Positions 43,444 through 52,297 of a stretch of DNA of 64,000 nt are shown here, in pieces. Below the pieces are notes generated by a model that was given only the letters and a program-made list of their open reading frames with translations, was not told where the DNA came from and searched no databases. The translations under genes were made by a program, and so were the position numbers. The stretch is taken from positions 1-64,000 of the forward strand of contig JAQWOR010000077.1 in NCBI GenBank assembly GCA_029245785.1, in the 5' to 3' direction. Numbering within the stretch: the stretch's first letter is position 1; the number at the start of each line of letters is the position of its first letter. This DNA is from Polaribacter sp. GTDB lineage: Bacteria; Bacteroidota; Bacteroidia; Flavobacteriales; Flavobacteriaceae.

Positions 43444-45033
43444 ATGATTCAGTCTTACAAAAAGAAGCCAACTTTGGCAGAAAACTACACAACTATTATT
43501 ATTGGGTCTGGAATGGGAAGTCTTGCAACTGCTGCAATTCTTGCAAAAGAGGGTCAAAAAGTATTGGTCTTAGAACGGCATTATACTGCTGGTGGCTTTA
43601 CACATGTTTTTAAACGAAAAGGCTATGAGTGGGATGTGGGAATTCATTATATAGGCGATGTACAAACGCCTAATTCTGTTATTAAAAAAACATTCGATTA
43701 TATTACCGATGCGCAACTAAAGTGGGCAGATATGGGAAAGGTGTATGATAAAATTATCATCGGAGAAAAATCTTACGACTTTGTTAAAGGGACACGAAAC
43801 TTTAAAACAACACTTATTGAATACTTTCCAGAAGAAAAAGAAGCGATAGAGGCCTATATAAATCTCGTTTTTTCCGCTACAAAAGCAAGTCGGAATTTTT
43901 ATATGGAAAAAGCATTATCTCCAATATTAAGTAAAATTCTGGGGAACAAAATGCGAAAGCCTTTTTATCAATTTTCAAATAAAACAACCTACGAGATCTT
44001 AAAATCCATCACCCATAATGAAGAATTGATAAAAGTAATTACTGCTCAATATGGAGATTACGGTTTACCTCCTAAAAAAAGTAGCTTTATAATGCATGCG
44101 GCTGTAGCGCGGCATTATTTCAATGGGGGAAGTTTTCCTGTTGGGGGATCCTCTCAAATTGCAAAAACAACCGATGAAGTTATTGCAAAATCTGGAGGCA
44201 CCATTTTAATTAACGCAGAAGTTGATGAAGTAATTATAGAAAACAACAAAGCAACCGGTGTTAGAATGGTTGATGGGAAAATTTTTTCTGCAAAAAACAT
44301 TATTAGTGGCGCAGGAATTATGACAACATATAATAAACTTCTTCCGTCTCAAACAGTAAAAAAACACAAGCTAAAAGAACAACTACAAAAGGTAAGGCGT
44401 TCTGTGGCACATGCTTGCTTGTATATTGGTTTAAAAGGATCTCCTGATAAATTAAACCTCCCTAAAACTAATTATTGGGTATATCCAGAAAAGGTAGATC
44501 ATGACAGCGCTGTAGAAAACTACTTAAAAAACATCAATAACCCGTTTCCTTTGGTCTATATTTCGTTCCCTTCGGCCAAAGATCCAGATTGGTCAAATCG
44601 ATATCCAGGAAAAAGCACCATAGATATTCTGACCTTATTGCCTTACGAGATTTTTGATAAATGGGAAGGTAGTAAGTGGATGAAAAGAGGTGAAGAGTAT
44701 AATGCCTTAAAAGAAAACATTTCGCAACGACTACTCGAAGAACTCTTTAAACAAATGCCGCAACTTAAAGAAAAAATTGCGTATTATGAGCTTTCTACTC
44801 CTCTCACTACACAACATTTTGTTAATTATGACAAAGGAGAAATTTATGGTTTAGATCATGCTCCTGATCGGTTTCATCAAAAATTTTTAAGACCTAGAAC
44901 TTCTATTAAGAATTTTTATTTAACCGGGCAAGATATTGTAACCGCCGGAGTGGCAGCAGCATTGCTTTCTGGTATAATTACAACATCGGCTATGACCGGA
45001 AAAAACATGATGAAAAAAATACTGAAGCGTTAA
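43444..45033 (+). CDS. FAD-dependent oxidoreductase of the CrtI/retinol-saturase group
   Basis: A 529-residue flavoenzyme. The Rossmann dinucleotide motif IIIGSGMGSLATAAILAKEG (GxGxxG) is at residues 19-38, followed by VLVLERHYTAGGFTHVF, typical of phytoene-desaturase-like and retinol 13,14-reductase-like enzymes. WDVGIHYIG and the C-terminal FYLTGQDIVTAGVAAALLSG (FAD contact) also fit. It may act on carotenoid-derived or other polyene lipids; no carotenoid genes are adjacent, so substrate is unassigned. Confidence 0.85.
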   Translation: MIQSYKKKPTLAENYTTIIIGSGMGSLATAAILAKEGQKVLVLERHYTAGGFTHVFKRKGYEWDVGIHYIGDVQTPNSVIKKTFDYITDAQLKWADMGKVYDKIIIGEKSYDFVKGTRNFKTTLIEYFPEEKEAIEAYINLVFSATKASRNFYMEKALSPILSKILGNKMRKPFYQFSNKTTYEILKSITHNEELIKVITAQYGDYGLPPKKSSFIMHAAVARHYFNGGSFPVGGSSQIAKTTDEVIAKSGGTILINAEVDEVIIENNKATGVRMVDGKIFSAKNIISGAGIMTTYNKLLPSQTVKKHKLKEQLQKVRRSVAHACLYIGLKGSPDKLNLPKTNYWVYPEKVDHDSAVENYLKNINNPFPLVYISFPSAKDPDWSNRYPGKSTIDILTLLPYEIFDKWEGSKWMKRGEEYNALKENISQRLLEELFKQMPQLKEKIAYYELSTPLTTQHFVNYDKGEIYGLDHAPDRFHQKFLRPRTSIKNFYLTGQDIVTAGVAAALLSGIITTSAMTGKNMMKKILKR

Positions 45034-45035
45034 AA

Positions 45036-46256
45036 CTACCTTCTTAAAATCCAGCTTGATGGATTTTGCCGTTGTGTTTCTTTGTGCAACACAAAGATAA
45101 GGGTTGTTTTTCCTGTAACTCTATTGGTAAATATTTTTCCTATTTCTTGTCCCGTTTTTACAGCGTCTCCTATTTTTACATACACTATCTCTAAATTATT
45201 GTACGTGGTAATATAGTTTCCATGCTGAACTAAAACCGCTTTTTTTCCTCCCGTTAACACCTGTATTGCGAGCACTTTGCCATTAAAAACACTGTGCGCA
45301 CTCTCTCCTTTATTTGTAGCAATATGCAACCCTGAGCTAGTAATGGTAATTCCTTTAAGTGTTGGGTGTGCTTGTGTACCGTAGCGTCTTACAACCAAGC
45401 CATTTTCAACAGGCCAAGGCAACCTCCCTTTGTTCTGTTGAAATTGAACAGCCAATGCCTTGGCCTCTGGTGTTAACGCAAATCCTTTGGTGGTTTTGTT
45501 TCCTTTTTTTCGATTCGATCTTGCAATCGCCTCTCTAATTATTTTATCAATTTGAGCCGTTATTCGCGCCTCTTCTTTTAATTTTTTTCTAATTTCTCTG
45601 ACATATCTTTTCTCTTTCTTTTTTATTGTAGCAACTAATTTTTCTTGATTTTTTTTGTCAGACTCTATCGTTGCTTTCTGCTCTTGTTCAGCAAGTATCA
45701 ATGCGTCTTTTGCCTGCTTTTTAAACACTAATGAATCGTTTAATGTTTTTATAATTGCCGTTTGCTCTATAATTTTTTCTCCTTGTTTTTTTCGAAACAA
45801 GGTATATTGTTTCATATACTGCAGCCGTTTATAGGCTTGTTGAAAATTTTCAGAAGAGAGCAAAAATAATAGTTGGCGTTGTTTTGATTTGCTTTTGTAT
45901 GATTTAAAAATCATCTCGGCATATGCTTTCTTTAAGGATTTTAGTTTCTTAGAAAGTTGCTGTATTTCTTGTTGATTTTGAAGAATTTCAGCGGATAAAT
46001 AATCAACCTCCTTATTGATAGATTCGATAAACTCTGTTTGTATCGAAATTTTTTGATTTAAATCTCGTAAGTCTTCCAACGCGTTTTTTTCACTCTTCTG
46101 CGTTGCAAAAAGCAGCCGATTTACTTTTGTTATTTCTGCTTTAATTCGTTTGCGTTTTGCTTCTAATTGCCGTTGTGTTTGACCATTTATAACAAAAACA
46201 TTTAATACTAGCAATGACAAGATTAATAGTATTCTATAGCGTTTGTGTAATCTCAT
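45036..46256 (-). CDS. EnvC-like murein hydrolase activator (coiled coil plus degenerate LytM)
   Basis: A 406-residue periplasmic protein: signal peptide (to about residue 25), a long coiled coil (about 26-245) and a C-terminal M23/LytM domain (about 280-406). The zinc ligands of active LytM enzymes are missing: the expected GxDx site reads SGLHIATN and the HxH site reads LIFVLHK. That is the condition of EnvC, which activates cell-wall amidases at the septum rather than cutting the wall itself. It overlaps the DUF4292 gene by 4 bases (ATGA type), so the two are coupled. Confidence 0.88.
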   Translation of the reverse strand: MRLHKRYRILLILSLLVLNVFVINGQTQRQLEAKRKRIKAEITKVNRLLFATQKSEKNALEDLRDLNQKISIQTEFIESINKEVDYLSAEILQNQQEIQQLSKKLKSLKKAYAEMIFKSYKSKSKQRQLLFLLSSENFQQAYKRLQYMKQYTLFRKKQGEKIIEQTAIIKTLNDSLVFKKQAKDALILAEQEQKATIESDKKNQEKLVATIKKKEKRYVREIRKKLKEEARITAQIDKIIREAIARSNRKKGNKTTKGFALTPEAKALAVQFQQNKGRLPWPVENGLVVRRYGTQAHPTLKGITITSSGLHIATNKGESAHSVFNGKVLAIQVLTGGKKAVLVQHGNYITTYNNLEIVYVKIGDAVKTGQEIGKIFTNRVTGKTTLIFVLHKETQRQNPSSWILRR

Positions 46257-47032
46257 TTTAAAACGATTCTTTTATAGCCTCGTGGAACCCTATAAGGTGT
46301 GCTAAATTTTTTATTAAAAATAATGTTCCGATACTCAATAATTACACGAGTACTGTTTCTATTTTCTTTGGCTTGTATCTCTATTCTCTTTGGAAACCGT
46401 TCTTCATCAATTAGTGCATAGTTTTTATATTGAACTTGTAATAGTTGGTTCTTTTTTCTACTGATAAGCTCTTGCTTGTCCAATTTAAAATGAGTGGGGT
46501 TTATCCAAAAGAAAACATTGAACAACTCATCTTGTTTTTTAGGTAATAATAAATAGGCGTTTTCGTTTATAATGAACTCATATTTTTGCTGTTTTAAATC
46601 AAAAATTGCCTGGCCTAATAACAAATTTTGCAATTGAGAAAAACTCACCTCTGCTCCTAAAAATTTACGCATTATAGTAAAATCTCCTTCAAAATGGGTT
46701 TTGCTCACTTTTTCATAGTAACTCATTTTTGTCGGGGTAATTTTCGCTCTTGCTACTAAAAGTCCAGCATAAGTGGCGTTTAGCCAGATAATAGTGTCTT
46801 TTTCAATTCGCAGCTTTACAGATATCTTTTTTTTGTGTTTGCTGGTTGTATAAGCAACTTTTAATTTCGCTTCAAGCGTTTGCTTGTCTAACAAAGTAGC
46901 AATGTGTTTTTTAGACACTTTTGCTGGTGACATTTTTTTACCAAACATCGCCGCAGACCTAGAAACTGTTTTACTAGATTTACAGGAAGAAAACACTAAC
47001 AGCAACACCAAAACAATCCGACAACACCTCAT
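46253..47032 (-). CDS. DUF4292 family lipoprotein
   Basis: A 259-residue lipoprotein (lipobox FSSC at about residue 17) of the DUF4292 family. Alternating beta-strand pattern such as KISVKLRIEKDTIIWLNATYAG, GLLVARAKITPTKMSYYEKV and VIIEYRNIIFNKKFSTPYRVP suggests a half-barrel like LolA/LolB. A role in lipoprotein handling is a structural guess. It is the first gene of a pair with the EnvC-like gene, an arrangement I recall as usual in flavobacteria. Confidence 0.82.
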   Translation of the reverse strand: MRCCRIVLVLLLVFSSCKSSKTVSRSAAMFGKKMSPAKVSKKHIATLLDKQTLEAKLKVAYTTSKHKKKISVKLRIEKDTIIWLNATYAGLLVARAKITPTKMSYYEKVSKTHFEGDFTIMRKFLGAEVSFSQLQNLLLGQAIFDLKQQKYEFIINENAYLLLPKKQDELFNVFFWINPTHFKLDKQELISRKKNQLLQVQYKNYALIDEERFPKRIEIQAKENRNSTRVIIEYRNIIFNKKFSTPYRVPRGYKRIVLK

Positions 47033-47168
47033 ATTTCTTTTATTCTTTTACCTAATTCTAACCCTTGCAATATACTACTATTTATGAACGAAAACCCATT
47101 GTATAAAATCCTCCCGAAGAAGCTTTCTGTTTCATTCGTTTTTAAGTACTTTGCGCTAAATTTATGTA

Positions 47169-49028
47169 GTGAATTACTTATCTGTAGAAAACATTTCTAA
47201 GTCATACGGAGAACGTGTTTTATTTGAAGACATCTCTTTCGGAATTAATAAAGGGCAAAAAATTGCTTTTGTTGCTAAAAACGGGAGTGGAAAAACGTCC
47301 ATTCTAAACATTCTTGCAGGAAACGATGTTTCTGATTCTGGGCAAGTGGTTAGCCGAAAAGGAATCCAAATTTCTTATTTGGCACAAGTAGATGCGCTAG
47401 ATGCAAATTTAACCATTGAAGAAACTATTTTTTCTTCAGACAACCCTATTCTACAAGTAATCTCTAACTACAATACCGCATTAAACCATCCCGAAGACAC
47501 AACCGCATATCAAAAAGCTTTTGATTTAATGGAGCGGTACAATGCGTGGGATTTTGAAACACAGTATAAGCAAATTCTGTCAAAATTAAAATTTGACAAG
47601 CTCGATAAAAAAGTCTCTGAGCTTTCTGGTGGTCAACGAAAACGACTTGCTTTGGCAACTGTATTAATCAACAAACCCGATTTATTAATTCTCGATGAGC
47701 CAACAAATCATTTGGATTTAGAAATGATTGAATGGTTGGAAAATTTCTTTGCCAAAGAAAAAATCACCTTGTTTATGGTAACCCACGACAGGTATTTTTT
47801 AGAGCGTGTTTGCAATGAAATTGTAGAGCTAGATCATGGAAAATTATATCATTATAAAGGAAATTATTCTTACTATTTAGAAAAAAAAGAAGAGCGAATT
47901 GCTGTTGAACAAATCACAACAGAAAAAGCAAAAAACCTTTACAATAAAGAACTAGACTGGATGCGCCGTCAGCCAAAAGCGCGAACCACAAAATCGAAAT
48001 CTAGAATTGATGATTTCTATGAAATCAAAGAAAAAGCCCACAAACGAAGACAGGACCATCAAGTACAGCTAGAGATCAATATGGAGCGTTTGGGGAGTAA
48101 AATTTTAGAACTTCACAAGGTCCATAAATCATACGATGATTTAAAAATCCTTGCCGGTTTTGACTATGTTTTTAAACGAGGTGAGCGTATTGGAATTATT
48201 GGTAAAAACGGAACGGGAAAATCTTCTTTTTTAAATGTGATTACCCAGAAAACATCTGCTGATGGCGGTAAAGTTATTGTTGGAGAAACTGTAAAATTTG
48301 GATATTATACACAACACGGAATCCAAATTAAAAAAGGGCAAAAAGTAATAGAGGTTATTCGTGAATTTGGAGATTATATCCCCTTAACCAAAGGACGAAA
48401 AATTACGGCTGGTCAACTATTAGAGCGCTTTTTGTTTGATCGAAAAAAACAACACGATTTTGTAGAAAAACTAAGCGGAGGAGAACAAAAACGATTGTAT
48501 CTATGTGCGGTTTTAATCCAGAATCCAAACTTTTTAATTCTAGATGAACCTACAAACGACTTAGATGTAATTACACTAAATGTATTGGAAAATTTCTTGT
48601 TAGATTTTCCTGGAAACTTATTGGTTGTTTCGCATGATCGTTATTTTATGGACAAAATAATGGATTCTCTTTTTGTGTTTCGAGGAGATGGTGTCGTTGA
48701 AAATTTTCCTGGTAATTATTCTGATTTTAGAGCGTATGAAGACTCCAAGCCTTCAGAAAAAATTAGTGCCAAAAAGAAAGAAATTCCTCGCATAAAAACA
48801 AGTCCAAAAGGAAAACTAAGCTTCAATGAAAACCGTGAATTTGGATTGTTAGAAAGCGACATTGCGCGTCTTGAAAAGAAAAAAACAGGCATTGAAACTC
48901 AATTTGCAAACAATGAAATCTCTGCAGAAGATATTAATCATAAATCTGTAGAATTACAACAAATAGTTACTGATTTAGAGCAAAAAGAAGAGCGTTGGCT
49001 TGAACTCTCTATGAAATTAGAAGGATAA
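47169..49028 (+). CDS. ABC-F family ATPase (Uup/EttA type)
   Basis: A 619-residue cytoplasmic protein with two ABC domains and no membrane part. First domain: NGSGKTSILN, LSGGQRKRLALATV, LLILDEPTNHLDL. Second: GIIGKNGTGKSSFLN, LSGGEQKRLYLCAV, FLILDEPTNDLDV. The linker between them (about residues 240-310) is Arg/Lys-rich, as in ABC-F factors that work on the ribosome, and the C-terminus is a coiled coil (about 540-619) as in Uup, which has DNA-binding ability. Start is GTG. Exact subgroup is unsure; Uup is the best fit. Confidence 0.92.
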   Translation: MNYLSVENISKSYGERVLFEDISFGINKGQKIAFVAKNGSGKTSILNILAGNDVSDSGQVVSRKGIQISYLAQVDALDANLTIEETIFSSDNPILQVISNYNTALNHPEDTTAYQKAFDLMERYNAWDFETQYKQILSKLKFDKLDKKVSELSGGQRKRLALATVLINKPDLLILDEPTNHLDLEMIEWLENFFAKEKITLFMVTHDRYFLERVCNEIVELDHGKLYHYKGNYSYYLEKKEERIAVEQITTEKAKNLYNKELDWMRRQPKARTTKSKSRIDDFYEIKEKAHKRRQDHQVQLEINMERLGSKILELHKVHKSYDDLKILAGFDYVFKRGERIGIIGKNGTGKSSFLNVITQKTSADGGKVIVGETVKFGYYTQHGIQIKKGQKVIEVIREFGDYIPLTKGRKITAGQLLERFLFDRKKQHDFVEKLSGGEQKRLYLCAVLIQNPNFLILDEPTNDLDVITLNVLENFLLDFPGNLLVVSHDRYFMDKIMDSLFVFRGDGVVENFPGNYSDFRAYEDSKPSEKISAKKKEIPRIKTSPKGKLSFNENREFGLLESDIARLEKKKTGIETQFANNEISAEDINHKSVELQQIVTDLEQKEERWLELSMKLEG

Positions 49029-49032
49029 AAAA

Positions 49033-49749
49033 TTACGCATTTACAATTTCTTTTTCTTCTAAAAGTGGCTCATTGTTAAATCGCAAAACCAATTGAGCAA
49101 CTGCAATGGTGTCTTTTTCACAATATCTAACAATTCTATCTAAATCCTTTTCTTTGTAATAAACCATTGCAACATCTCTTCCACTAATGTCATCTTTTGG
49201 TGAGGGAATTCCCAAAATAGAAGTCAATAGTTTTAACGATGTATAGTGCTTATAATCGCCAAATTTCCACAATTCCATGGTGTCTAAATGTGAAATTTCC
49301 CATGGTTTTTTACCAAATAAATTTAATTTTGAAGGCAATTCTATTTGATGAATAATCATACGTCTTGCGATATAAGGAAAATCAAACTCTTTTCCATTGT
49401 GCGCACATAAAACATGTTGCTTTTTATAAAAATGACTTGCTAACAATTCTTTAAAATCAAGTAATAACTGCTTTTCATCATCGCCATAAAATGATTTCAC
49501 GCGCAGTTGTTTTGTCTTTTTAAGGGTTGTAAAATAGCCCACCGAAATACAGATTATTTTTCCAAATTCTGCCCAAATCCCAGCGCGTTCATAAAAATCT
49601 TCTACTAAAATTCCCTTTTTTCGTTGATACGCTGTTTTTTGTTCAAATAGTCCTCTGGTTATTTCAGACACATGTTCCCAATCTGTTTCTTGCGGAACGG
49701 TTTCTATGTCTAAAAACAAAATGTTTTGTAAATCTACATGTAAATTCAT
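49033..49749 (-). CDS. DEDDy-type 3'-5' exonuclease (PolB exonuclease-like)
   Basis: A 238-residue RNase H-fold nuclease. The four acidic residues are visible: FLDIETVPQ (motif I), HNGKEFDFPYIARRM (motif II) and RYCEKDTIAVAQL (motif III, with Tyr three residues before the last Asp, the DEDDy form). It resembles predicted 3'-5' exonucleases related to the proofreading domain of family B polymerases. Its target (DNA or RNA) is unknown. It is convergent with the ABC-F gene with a 4-base gap. Confidence 0.87.
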   Translation of the reverse strand: MNLHVDLQNILFLDIETVPQETDWEHVSEITRGLFEQKTAYQRKKGILVEDFYERAGIWAEFGKIICISVGYFTTLKKTKQLRVKSFYGDDEKQLLLDFKELLASHFYKKQHVLCAHNGKEFDFPYIARRMIIHQIELPSKLNLFGKKPWEISHLDTMELWKFGDYKHYTSLKLLTSILGIPSPKDDISGRDVAMVYYKEKDLDRIVRYCEKDTIAVAQLVLRFNNEPLLEEKEIVNA

Positions 49750-49828
49750 CGTTGCAATTTTTAGTGAAGATACTAAAAATAAAAAAGCTAAGTTTGTTAC
49801 CCTTACAATTGTGTACTAATTTTAGCTT

Positions 49829-51655
49829 ATGATAAAAGTCCTTGTTTTAAAACTTTCTTACTGTCTCTTTTTTGTTGTGTGTAGCTTTAATTCACTTGGA
49901 CAGCAATTTTTCAAAGACAATGTACAAGAACGAAAATTAACAGAACAAGGAATTGTACTCTTAAAAAATGATCACAATAGCGTTCCTATTCAACATTTAG
50001 AAAACTCTAAAATTGCCCTATTAAGCAATCTTATTTCTAAAAACCATATTGAGGAAACACTAGAAAAGTATGCGAAAATAACACGTTTCAATTTTAACAC
50101 CACCCTTTCTTACCCTTCTGAAAAAAAACAACTAAGTGCTTATACTATAATAATTGTTGCGCTTCATACGACAACTGATGTTCAAAATTTAAGCGCTTTG
50201 GAGCTTCCTCAAAATAAAATTATTGTTGCCTTTTCTCAAAAAATAGCGACTGAATTTTTATCGACCAAAGAAAAACACAGCGCGTTGATTTTTACAAAAA
50301 ATTCGAATCAACTTTCACAAGAATATTCAGCACAACTGATCTTTGGAGGAATTGCCGCAAAAGGAAAACTTCAAAGTACTTTAGGCTCGTTTTTTCCTAA
50401 GGGGTTTGGAATGACAACTCAGAAAATCAGATTAAAATATACAATTCCTGAAGAGCTAGGAATGAATACTGAGTTTATAGATCAAAGAGTAGACTCTATC
50501 ATGGCAGTTGCGATTAAAAATCACGCCTTTCCAGGAGCCCAGTTGCTTGTTGCCAAAAACAATGCGGTTATTTTTCATAAAACTTATGGGTTTCATACCT
50601 ATGACAGTGTCCAAAAAGTACAGAAAAACGATCTCTATGACTTGGCTTCTGTAACCAAAATAACAGGACCTCTTCCTGCATTGATGAAATTATATGATGA
50701 AGGAACTATCAATTTAGACGAGCCTCTAAGTGCATATTGGCATTCTTGGAAATACAAAAAAGACAAAAAACATCTTACGTTTAGAGAAGTATTGGCACAT
50801 CAGGCAGGCTTAAAACCTTATATCGTTTTTTTGAGTACCGTAATGAAAAAAGGAGAATTTAAACAGCGATTTATTCGAAATAAACCCAGCAATCTCTTTT
50901 CTTTAAAAGCGTATGACGCCCTTTTTGTTAACAAACGATTTAAAAACAAAATACATCGAATTATTAAAAGATCTAAGGTTCTAGAAAAGAAAAAATACAC
51001 CTATTCTGGATTGAGTTTTTTGCTATTTCCTACAATCATTTCACAACTTACAGAGACGGAGTATCAGACATATCTCCAAAAAGAGTTTTACAAGCCTTTA
51101 GGCGCATACACCTTGGGGTTTACGCCAAAAACAAAGCGTTTTAAAAACAACATCATTCCAACCGAAATAGATTCTTTCTTTAGAAAATCAACAACAAAAG
51201 GATGGGTTCATGATGAAAACGCAGCATTATTAGGAGGTGTTTCAGGCAATGCAGGACTTTTTGCTACGGCAACAGATATGTCTAAAATTATGCAGCTATA
51301 TGTGCAGAAAGGAACTTACGGAGGCAAGCGGTTTTTTAAAGAAAGTACGGTGTTAGAATTTACAAAAGTTCAGTTTCCAGAAAATAAAAACCGAAGAGGA
51401 TTAGGGTTTGATAAGCCATTACTAAACAACGCAACACGTGCGCTAAAAGACGCATATCCAGCGCCAGAAGTAAATGCAAATAGTTTTGGCCATGCAGGGT
51501 TTACAGGTACTTTTGTTTGGGCAGACCCCACCAATCAATTGGTGTTTATTTTTCTCTCCAATCGAGTGTACCCAACACGAAAAAATCGAAATTTATACCT
51601 CTTAAATATCAGACCTGCTTTACAACAAGTGTTTTATCAAGCGAGTAAAAAATAA
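49829..51655 (+). CDS. exported serine hydrolase with a relict GH3 C-terminal domain
   Basis: A 608-residue protein: signal peptide (1-24), a region like the C-terminal domain of family 3 glycoside hydrolases (about 33-195, with LTEQGIVLLKNDHNSVPIQ and FGGIAAKGKL), and a beta-lactamase/PBP-like domain (about 205-608) with the nucleophile motif SVTK at 274-277 and a YSG tyrosine motif near 390. In many flavobacteria the same order is preceded by a GH3 (NagZ-like) TIM barrel, making about 970 residues. Here the barrel is absent and there is no room for it upstream. The hydrolase part probably acts on wall peptides or esters. Confidence 0.85.
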   Translation: MIKVLVLKLSYCLFFVVCSFNSLGQQFFKDNVQERKLTEQGIVLLKNDHNSVPIQHLENSKIALLSNLISKNHIEETLEKYAKITRFNFNTTLSYPSEKKQLSAYTIIIVALHTTTDVQNLSALELPQNKIIVAFSQKIATEFLSTKEKHSALIFTKNSNQLSQEYSAQLIFGGIAAKGKLQSTLGSFFPKGFGMTTQKIRLKYTIPEELGMNTEFIDQRVDSIMAVAIKNHAFPGAQLLVAKNNAVIFHKTYGFHTYDSVQKVQKNDLYDLASVTKITGPLPALMKLYDEGTINLDEPLSAYWHSWKYKKDKKHLTFREVLAHQAGLKPYIVFLSTVMKKGEFKQRFIRNKPSNLFSLKAYDALFVNKRFKNKIHRIIKRSKVLEKKKYTYSGLSFLLFPTIISQLTETEYQTYLQKEFYKPLGAYTLGFTPKTKRFKNNIIPTEIDSFFRKSTTKGWVHDENAALLGGVSGNAGLFATATDMSKIMQLYVQKGTYGGKRFFKESTVLEFTKVQFPENKNRRGLGFDKPLLNNATRALKDAYPAPEVNANSFGHAGFTGTFVWADPTNQLVFIFLSNRVYPTRKNRNLYLLNIRPALQQVFYQASKK

Positions 51656-51679
51656 CCCTCTTGATTTTGCACTTTAAAA

Positions 51680-51703
51680 AAAGCTCTGAAAATTCAGAGC
51701 TTT
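51680..51703. terminator. bidirectional terminator
   Basis: AAAGCTCTGAA / TTCAGAGCTTT (11 bp) with a 2-base centre between convergent genes, with A-run and T-run neighbours. Confidence 0.8.
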
Positions 51704-51734
51704 GTAAACCTATATCTAACTTTATTTATTCTTA

Positions 51735-52058
51735 TTATTTGATAACGAGTTTTTTCGTTTCAATTTTATCGCCTTCTATAACTTTCATTATGTAAATTCC
51801 CGAACGAATATTTGAAATATCAAAGCGCTTGGTATTTCCTTTAAATTTTCGAGTAAAAACTTGTTTCCCCAACACATTATAAATCAAAATTTCTTTATCT
51901 GCGTCTTGCGAGGTTTTAATTGTTAAAGAACCTTTACTTACCGGATTTGGATAAACAAAAAACCCATCTATACTCTTCTCTCTAGGAGCATTTTGCCCTA
52001 AAGAAATGGCGCTAACACAGAGGGCCAGAAATAGTATAAAAATGTGTGTGTTTTTCAT
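51735..52058 (-). CDS. short protein that is almost only a T9SS type A sorting domain
   Basis: A 107-residue protein: signal peptide (to about residue 20, ISLGQ) and then, after a dozen residues, a complete type A sorting domain: FFVYPNPVSKGSLTIK, EILIYNVLGKQVFTRKF, FDISNIRSGIYIMKVIEGD and KKLVIK. Such domains normally sit at the C-terminus of large cargo exported by the type IX system. Here there is no cargo. I start at the second Met (MKNTHIFILFLAL). Confidence 0.88.
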   Translation of the reverse strand: MKNTHIFILFLALCVSAISLGQNAPREKSIDGFFVYPNPVSKGSLTIKTSQDADKEILIYNVLGKQVFTRKFKGNTKRFDISNIRSGIYIMKVIEGDKIETKKLVIK

Positions 52059-52199
52059 AAACAAGCTCTAAAAAGTAAAAAAAGAGTCCTAAAGATATAA
52101 AATAATATTTACTTTATTACGTTACCGATTTCTTTTAACATAAAAAAAACAGGTTTACAGGTGCTAAAAAAATAATTATTACCGGCAAATGAAGTTCTA

Positions 52200-52228
52200 A
52201 TTAACAGAAGGTTAAGTTACTGTTAAGT
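52200..52228 (+). promoter_or_regulatory. Pho-box-like direct repeats upstream of the phoB-like gene
   Basis: GTTAAGT occurs at 52211-52217 and 52222-52228, exactly 11 bases apart, with a weaker copy (ATTAACA) one period upstream at 52200-52206. An 11-base period of direct repeats is how PhoB-type regulators bind. It lies 38 bases above the -7 box of the response-regulator gene, so autoregulation is likely. Confidence 0.5.
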
Positions 52229-52265
52229 CTTTTTCATCCCTCCGTTTTATTACAATTATTATCCA

Positions 52266-52273
52266 TACTTTTG
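52266..52273 (+). promoter_or_regulatory. -7 box for the two-component operon
   Basis: TACTTTTG fits TAnnTTTG. It overlaps a TTG at 52271 that could be taken as a start codon, so the real start is the ATG at 52298, 24 bases downstream. Confidence 0.55.
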
Positions 52274-52297
52274 ACACAAAGCAAGACACAATCAATC

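Noticed and set aside
52271-52297. TTG start for the response regulator
   Set aside because: The TTG is the end of the -7 box TACTTTTG; the ATG at 52298 gives the normal start of the receiver domain.
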